This document shows, in pieces, positions 27,217-32,352 of a stretch of 32,352 nt of DNA (the stretch's first letter is position 1; every line of letters starts with the position of its first letter). The stretch comes from Chloroflexota bacterium (GTDB taxonomy: Bacteria; Chloroflexota; UBA6077; CF-72), in contig VBGG01000195.1 in NCBI GenBank assembly GCA_005883405.1, forward strand, positions 1-32,352. Reading direction: 5' to 3'. The position numbers and the translations under genes were made by a program. The notes under the pieces are model-generated. The model was not told the origin of the DNA, ran no database searches, and saw only the letters and a list, made by a program, of their open reading frames with translations.

Positions 27217-27330
27217 ATGCCTGCGATCGGCGAAGTTGACCTGGCGCTGAGCCTGCTGTACTCAGCGCTCTTCGTCGTGCTGCTGGTTCTCAGCTATCGC
27301 TCGCTCTGGCGACGCAATAATCGCGACTGA
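27217..27330 (+). CDS. Candidate single-TM microprotein (37 aa)
   Basis: ATG MPAIGEVDLALSLLYSALFVVLLVLSYRSLWRRNNRD; one hydrophobic span with basic C-terminus. Confidence 0.4.
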   Translation: MPAIGEVDLALSLLYSALFVVLLVLSYRSLWRRNNRD

Positions 27331-28532
27331 CTGCCCACCAGCAATCCGAGCACAGCGACCATGCCGCGCGCCGTCAGAAGGAGCAAGAGCGGCTCAAGGC
27401 CCCAGCGGTGGCGTCCCTCGACGTAGGCCAGCGCGTGTATCACCGCAAGGCTGACGCCGACCGCGGCCAGCGTCGACAGCAGGTTGCGCTCCTCAGCGCT
27501 GCCGCCCCTCAAGATGCCGACGATGCCGACCGCGGCGAACGCATAGACGACGCTGGCGTACACCTGATAGGTCGCCAACCAGCTTGGCGGGTAGAGCAGC
27601 CCGGCTGGCTGAGGCAGCCACCAGAAGTACACGAACTTGCGAGCGAACAGGCTCGCGAACTGCTCGGGCCGCTGCTCGATGAAACTCAACGTTTCCTGCG
27701 CGAAGACGTCGTTGGCCTGCAGCTCATCGGCGTGCCAGATGCGATTGCGCAGATCGATGGGCGCGGCGCCGAAGACGTCTTGACCCGGCGCCAGCCAGCT
27801 CGATCCGCTGGACATCGGGTTGTTGCCCTTCCAGACGTCCTCGAAGCTGGTCGAGATCAGCAGTGGACGACCCAGGAACAGCCAATTGCGGGTGACCCAG
27901 GGTGCGCCGACTGCCAGGCCGAGCGCGATCACCGCGATCATCTGCCGCGAGCTGGCGCGGCGTGCGAACCAGCGCACGCTCAGCGCGGCCAAGCCGGCCA
28001 GAAAGAAGGTCGGCCGCGTCATCAGGTTCAAGCCGAGCGTCACGCCTGTCAGAAAGCCGCCGCCGCGCGTCCAGCGACCACGGGTTGTCCAGAGCACCAG
28101 CAACGCGAGTAGCAACACGTCCAATCCCAACGGGTGGAGCTTCAGCGAGTAGGCGAGCAGGCCCGGATGGAGCGCCGCGAGCACCGCGCCCAGCGCCGCG
28201 GTCCAGGCGCCAAACGGGCGCTCGCCAACCGCGAAGATCACCGGCGCCACGAAGGCCGCCAGCACAGCCTGGACCATGGCCAGGAGCACTGGCGTATGGC
28301 CGAAGACGGCGTACAACGCACCAGCCAGAAACGAGTACAGGTTGCCGTCGCCGAAGGCCAGAACAAGGTGGCCGAAGCGGCTGATCACGTACCCGTTTCC
28401 CGCCGCGATGCTCTGGGCCAGCGTCTCGTACTCCCAGGGCTGCAGATCTTCTGCGCGAGCGGCGACAAGCGCGAGCCGTGGGATCAGCCCGAGAGCAAAC
28501 AGCCCGAGCAGTAGCCAGCGACGTTGGCGCAC
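27294..28532 (-). CDS. GT-C fold glycosyltransferase (family 39-like) membrane protein
   Basis: Multi-TM; LQPWEYETLAQSIAAGNGYV...FLAGALYAVFGHTPVLLAMVQAVLAA, LNLMTRPTFFLAGLAALSV. Confidence 0.82.
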   Translation of the reverse strand: MRQRRWLLLGLFALGLIPRLALVAARAEDLQPWEYETLAQSIAAGNGYVISRFGHLVLAFGDGNLYSFLAGALYAVFGHTPVLLAMVQAVLAAFVAPVIFAVGERPFGAWTAALGAVLAALHPGLLAYSLKLHPLGLDVLLLALLVLWTTRGRWTRGGGFLTGVTLGLNLMTRPTFFLAGLAALSVRWFARRASSRQMIAVIALGLAVGAPWVTRNWLFLGRPLLISTSFEDVWKGNNPMSSGSSWLAPGQDVFGAAPIDLRNRIWHADELQANDVFAQETLSFIEQRPEQFASLFARKFVYFWWLPQPAGLLYPPSWLATYQVYASVVYAFAAVGIVGILRGGSAEERNLLSTLAAVGVSLAVIHALAYVEGRHRWGLEPLLLLLTARGMVAVLGLLVGSQSRLLRRQSER

Positions 28533-28703
28533 TGCTCAATCCGAGAGCCCAGCACTATCCTATGCAGCCAGACCGAGCGCGACGTAGGGCGTCCGCTGGC
28601 TGCTGGAGGACTGCGAAGCCACGTTGGCGTGCAATTGTGACAGGCACTCCAACGCAACGGGCGCAACTGACCGAAGGAAAACATGAGGACTGATGCCCGC
28701 CCG

Positions 28704-28709
28704 TATACT
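28704..28709 (+). promoter_or_regulatory. Candidate -10 (TATACT) of tRNA-Leu
   Basis: TATACT 11 nt before the tRNA. Confidence 0.4.
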
Positions 28710-28720
28710 TCGGGCGCACT

Positions 28721-28806
28721 GCCGGGGTGGCGAAACTGGAGAGACGCGGCGGACTTAAAATCCGCGGCCCCACAAGGGCATAGGGGTTCGAATCCCCTCC
28801 CCGGCA
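28721..28806 (+). tRNA. tRNA-Leu (UAA)
   Basis: Acceptor GCCGGGG/CCCCGGC, anticodon arm GCGGA-CTTAAAA-TCCGC, long variable arm, T arm AGGGGTTCGAATCCCCT. Confidence 0.95.
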
Positions 28807-28968
28807 TCAGACGGCGGCGATAGTGTGCGCCCGGTCGGGACCTTAGTCATGGCTGGGCTCCCCCACTCGGGGGGTGGGGACCCGCGGCGCCAGGCCGATG
28901 CTCTTCATAGGCCCGACGGAGTGGATCGGGGCCTGACAATGAGCAGCTTTCTGAGGAGAGGCTATCAG

Positions 28969-29115
28969 ATGTTTATTCAAGCACGGGACCGGGCCCAGGG
29001 CCTGGTCGAATATGGCCTGATCATCGCACTTGTCGCCGTTCTGGCTATCGCCGGTCTCATCATCTTCGGACCAGCCGTGAGCAGCCTGCTCAGCAAACTG
29101 GGCGGCTCGGTCTAA
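28969..29115 (+). CDS. Flp/Fap-type pilin subunit
   Basis: MFIQARDRAQGLVEYGLIIALVAVLAIAGLIIFGPAVSSLLSKLGGSV; GAGGAG RBS; alternative start 28939. Confidence 0.88.
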   Translation: MFIQARDRAQGLVEYGLIIALVAVLAIAGLIIFGPAVSSLLSKLGGSV

Positions 29116-29137
29116 CCCGAACCGAGAAACCACACCT

Positions 29138-29181
29138 AGCGCCCGCGCTGCTTGATCAAGAGCGGCGCGGGCGCTTTTTTT
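29138..29181 (+). terminator. Intrinsic terminator between the two pilin genes
   Basis: AGCGCCCGCGC (29138-29148) / GCGCGGGCGCT (29165-29175) followed by a T7 tract. Confidence 0.88.
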
Positions 29182-29241
29182 CGTCCCGGAGGCCGGGTCC
29201 TGGACGCGGATGGCTGCGTTCTACCAGGAGGAAGCACACAC

Positions 29242-29412
29242 ATGGAGCCGGTGCCAGTACGCAGTGAGCCCGCGCAGGGGCTCGTCGAATTCGGACTTCT
29301 GCTCGCCCTGGTCGCGGTCGTGGCGATCGCGGGCTTGTTGGTCTTCGGCACGACCGTAAGCGACTTGATCTCGACGCTGTCGCACACCGTGTCCTTGAAT
29401 CTCAGCCTGTAG
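29242..29412 (+). CDS. Second Flp-type pilin-like protein
   Basis: MEPVPVRSEPAQGLVEFGLLLALVAVVAIAGLLVFGTTVSDLISTLSHTVSLNLSL; AGGAGG upstream. Confidence 0.82.
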   Translation: MEPVPVRSEPAQGLVEFGLLLALVAVVAIAGLLVFGTTVSDLISTLSHTVSLNLSL

Positions 29413-29424
29413 CCAACTCGCGGC

Positions 29425-30607
29425 TCAGTCGGGCGATGGCGTGAGCGGCAGGCGGATGGTGAACGTGCTGCCCTTGTCGGGCTCGCTCTCCACCGACAGC
29501 GTGCCGCCGTGGCCCTGCACGATGCGCTGAGCGCTGGCAAGGCCAATGCCGGTGCCGCTGATGCGGCCGACGACGTTTTCTCCACGCCTGAACGGCTCGA
29601 ACACGTGCGGCAGGTCAGCCGCCGGAATGCCGATGCCTTGATCGCGCACAGCGATCGTCGCCCAGCCATCGTCGACGCTCACCTCGACCTTGACGCACCC
29701 GCCGTGGTTCGGCCTGGAACATCAGATCGTGGCGGCCTTCGTTCTGCCGATGCTCGTCGAGGGCGTCGTACGCCAGCTTTACCAGATCGGTGTGCTCGAG
29801 ATTGAGCAGCAGGTCTTCTGGACCGCGAAGGGTCGAGACCTCCAGGAGCTCGTCGATCCAGCGAGCCATGCGCGTCGCCGCGCGTTCGATGCGATCGATC
29901 CCCACCAGTATCTGGGGATCAGCACGGCGGCGCAGCACCTGCGCCTGGACTTTCACCACCGTCACGGGCGCACGCAGATCGTGCGTGACGCCAGTCAGCA
30001 TCGCGTCACGCAGGCGGACCGACTCGGCGAGCTCGCCGGCCGTGCGCTCGAGCGCGGCGTTGCGTTCGCTGATCGCGGCGTGCAAAGCCCTCTCGCGCCG
30101 CGACACCACCGCCGCGGCCTTGTGCATCAGAAAGGCGAGCACGGCCAGACCGGCCACGCCAGAGAGGGTCCATGCACCGCGCCGCCCATGGGTAGCGGCA
30201 GCAGCGACCACGAACAACAGGTACACGGTGTCGTAGTACGAGTCGTGAAGGAAGCCGTGGTAGTAGACCAGGACCAGGTACACCAGCCCGCAGTCCAGGA
30301 TCCGAAGCCACAGCTGGATGTCCAGCAGCAGCCTCGGGCGATAGCGCATCAACAAGCCGATCCACGTGAACGAGAGGGCTATGGCGATCGCGATGCCGAT
30401 CGCATACGGCACCGCGGGCAACCCGAAGGCCAACAGAATCAAGATGGGCGTGAGCAGAAAGCTCAGCCGCAGCCACTGCAACAGGTGCTCGAACTCGAGT
30501 CGCTCGCGCGGCTCGAGGATGTCGCCGACCAGCTGCTCGGCGCGTGCGCGTGCGCCAGCGTTGGTGCCCGAGAGCATCTCCAACTCAGCACTGTAGGGCA
30601 TCGCCAC
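29425..30607 (-). pseudogene. Membrane sensor histidine kinase with frameshift/deletion removing part of the ATPase domain
   Basis: 30607..~29700: TM region plus RLRDAMLTGVTHDLRAPVTVVKVQAQVL; 29682..29425 in another frame: VRDQGIGIPAADLPHVFEPFRRGENVVGRISGTGIGLASAQRIV. Confidence 0.85.
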
Positions 30608-30678
30608 TCGCGACCGTGAGCGTCACAAGCGACGTGCTACCGTTGAGCGACTTGTCGGGGAGGCTGTGAGAACGCCTG

Positions 30679-31158
30679 ATGGATCGTGCCACGTTCTTCG
30701 CCATTATGGGTGCGTTTCCAACCGGTGTGGCCGTCGTTACGACAATGGACGACCGCAATCAGCCGCGGGGGCTCACCACCAATGCGCTGTGTAGCGTGTC
30801 CGCCGAGCCACCGCTGCTGCTCGTGTGCGTCGACAAGAACAGCAACACGCTGCCGGGCTTACGGCACTCGCGCAAGTTCGTTGTGAACTATCTGTCGGCT
30901 GGGCGGGGCGACCTGGCCAACGTGTTTGCCTCCAAAGAGCCCGACAAGTTTCAGGGCGTGTCATGGCGGCCGGCGAGCAACGGCATGCCCTGGCTGCACA
31001 CGGACACGATCGCCCATGCGGAGTGCCTCATCAACCAGGAGATCGAGGCGGGGGATCACCTGGTGTTTGTGGGCGAAGTGGTCGACGGGCATCCACCTGC
31101 GCCCGGCACGAGGCCGCTGATGTACTTCCGGCGCACCTACGGCACGTGGGACGATTAG
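30679..31158 (+). CDS. Flavin reductase-like (FMN-binding) protein
   Basis: FPTGVAVVTTMDDRNQPRGLTTNALCSVSAEPPLLLVCVDKNSNTLPGLRHSRKFVVNYLSA. Confidence 0.93.
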   Translation: MDRATFFAIMGAFPTGVAVVTTMDDRNQPRGLTTNALCSVSAEPPLLLVCVDKNSNTLPGLRHSRKFVVNYLSAGRGDLANVFASKEPDKFQGVSWRPASNGMPWLHTDTIAHAECLINQEIEAGDHLVFVGEVVDGHPPAPGTRPLMYFRRTYGTWDD

Positions 31159-31688
31159 CGGGCGGGTGGTGCGGGCGAGACCGCCGATAACGTTGCGCTG
31201 ATCTGCGCGGCGTGCTCTTCGATGTGGTCCACCAGGAATCGGTCGACCACCTGCTCCACGCTCATCGCGCCGCGGCTGGGGTGCTGGCCGTTCGTGGCCC
31301 AGGCTTCGGGGGGCAGCGACCGCAGCGTGCCGAGGCAGTCGGCCAGGCTGGCGCGGATGCGGGGAACGATGGCGCCGATCGAGTCGTGGCCATGCTGGTC
31401 GATGGCGCCGACGCGCTCGGGATCATCGTGGGTCCGCCCGAAGGCAACGCCCGGGCTGCGAGCGATGCGCTCGGCCTGATGCGCCCAGTACGGCAGCAGC
31501 TCCGAGACATGCGCGAGCGTGCTCATCACTGGCCACTCACCGGGGCGAGGCTCGCGATAGAGCACGTCGGCGGGAAGTCGCTCGATCTCCTGGAGGAGGC
31601 GCTGCACGCTCGCCTCCAGACGTTGGGTGCGTTCTTCGGGCGTCACCCCGATCAGTGTAGCCGGCCTCTTGGAACGTCCCGAAGCCAT
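31155..31688 (-). CDS. DinB-like superfamily protein
   Basis: RPGEWPVMSTLAHVSELLPYWAHQAERIA, VDRFLVDHIEEHAAQI. Confidence 0.8.
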   Translation of the reverse strand: MASGRSKRPATLIGVTPEERTQRLEASVQRLLQEIERLPADVLYREPRPGEWPVMSTLAHVSELLPYWAHQAERIARSPGVAFGRTHDDPERVGAIDQHGHDSIGAIVPRIRASLADCLGTLRSLPPEAWATNGQHPSRGAMSVEQVVDRFLVDHIEEHAAQISATLSAVSPAPPAR

Positions 31689-31715
31689 TGCCTACACTGA
31701 AAGTTGCTGATCCTC

Positions 31716-32078
31716 ATGGAGAACGAAGAGCTCGCAGCGTTGCGCGCCACGCTCCTGGCCGCGCAGCGTCAACCGCTCGCGGTGAAGGTGCGTCAGGCGC
31801 GCTTGAGCGCGCTGCTAGCCGATGGCGACGAGTTGTTGCCGTATGTGCTCTCGCGGTCGTGCAGCGATCCGCGCGACCGCACCCTCGAGCGCGAGGAGCT
31901 TGTCCAGCTACGTGTCCTGGAGGGTGCCGACAAGCCGCGTGTCGCCACCGTACCCCGCGTGCCCAGGCACGAGCCGATTCCGTCACGGCCCAGTCGGCTG
32001 GCCGCGTTTCTTGCAGTGCTGATCGTGCTGTGCCTGATCAGCCAGATCCTGGGGATGGCGCTCGTCCACCTGCGCTAG
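31716..32078 (+). CDS. Hypothetical protein with C-terminal TM helix
   Basis: MENEELAALRATLLAAQRQPLAVKVRQARLSALLADGDELLPYVLSRS...LAAFLAVLIVLCLISQILGMAL. Confidence 0.6.
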   Translation: MENEELAALRATLLAAQRQPLAVKVRQARLSALLADGDELLPYVLSRSCSDPRDRTLEREELVQLRVLEGADKPRVATVPRVPRHEPIPSRPSRLAAFLAVLIVLCLISQILGMALVHLR

Positions 32079-32093
32079 GGACAAGCCACCGCG

Positions 32094-32352
32094 CTAGGGA
32101 CGAAGACCGATACGGGACAGGATCCAGTCCTTGTCGGACGGGCTGAACTGGAGCTTGACGTCCTGGCTGCGATGCGCCGACAGCCAGTCGTCGAAGGCCT
32201 TCTGGCGACCTGACGTCAACTGATCGGCAGGCAGCTCGCGAGCAGGATCGCGCTCGAGCGCCTGGACGATATGCCAACCGTCGGTGTCCTCGAACACGTC
32301 GCTCAATTGACCCGGTTGAAGGCCGAAGACGACGTCGTCGAACTGCTTGGTT
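32094..32352 (-). CDS. C-terminus of a PpiC/parvulin-type peptidyl-prolyl isomerase (continues beyond window)
   Basis: Reading on - strand: KQFDDVVFGLQPGQLSDVFEDTDGWHIVQALERDPAREL. Confidence 0.75.
   Translation of the reverse strand, partial: TKQFDDVVFGLQPGQLSDVFEDTDGWHIVQALERDPARELPADQLTSGRQKAFDDWLSAHRSQDVKLQFSPSDKDWILSRIGLRP

Noticed and set aside
29690-30619. 309-aa plus-strand ORF
   Set aside because: Antisense to the clear histidine kinase; low-complexity H/Q/R-rich composition typical of a shadow ORF

Overview
High-GC bacterial chromosome segment; gene content and order look like an uncultured Chloroflexota-type organism (lineage is an inference). The first ~20 kb is a dense + strand housekeeping run: baseplate-J-like C-terminus, ruvX, mltG, rpsB, tsf, pyrH, frr, uppS, cdsA, dxr, rseP, ispG, nusA, ylxR/rnpM, infB, rbfA, truB, ribF. 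It is followed by a minus-strand EF-G-like GTPase, a disrupted rhomboid, yebC, a Cys-rich conserved hypothetical and ilvA. The rest is mixed: tRNA-Cys, membrane dipeptidase, a stand-alone Clp N-domain protein, a DUF4037-like protein, a Tat-type phosphoesterase, a GT-C family protein, tRNA-Leu, two Flp pilins, a disrupted histidine kinase, a flavin reductase, a DinB-like protein and a PpiC fragment. The most interesting non-coding signals are: (1) a family of three inverted heptanucleotide-repeat elements at the 5' ends of frr, cdsA and yebC, two of which share a core motif; (2) three mutually competing complementary segments before infB that could switch exposure of its Shine-Dalgarno sequence; (3) a ~0.5 kb scar downstream of tRNA-Cys bounded by a duplicate of the tRNA 3' end and containing paired GGTCACCTTA boxes near both ends, resembling a fossil integrative element; (4) structured leaders before rpsB and nusA. 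Several conserved genes are interrupted or lack a canonical start (dxr, rhomboid, yebC, ilvA, histidine kinase). Consensus error must be excluded before these are interpreted biologically. No computation was run; everything is by reading the sequence and the supplied ORFs.
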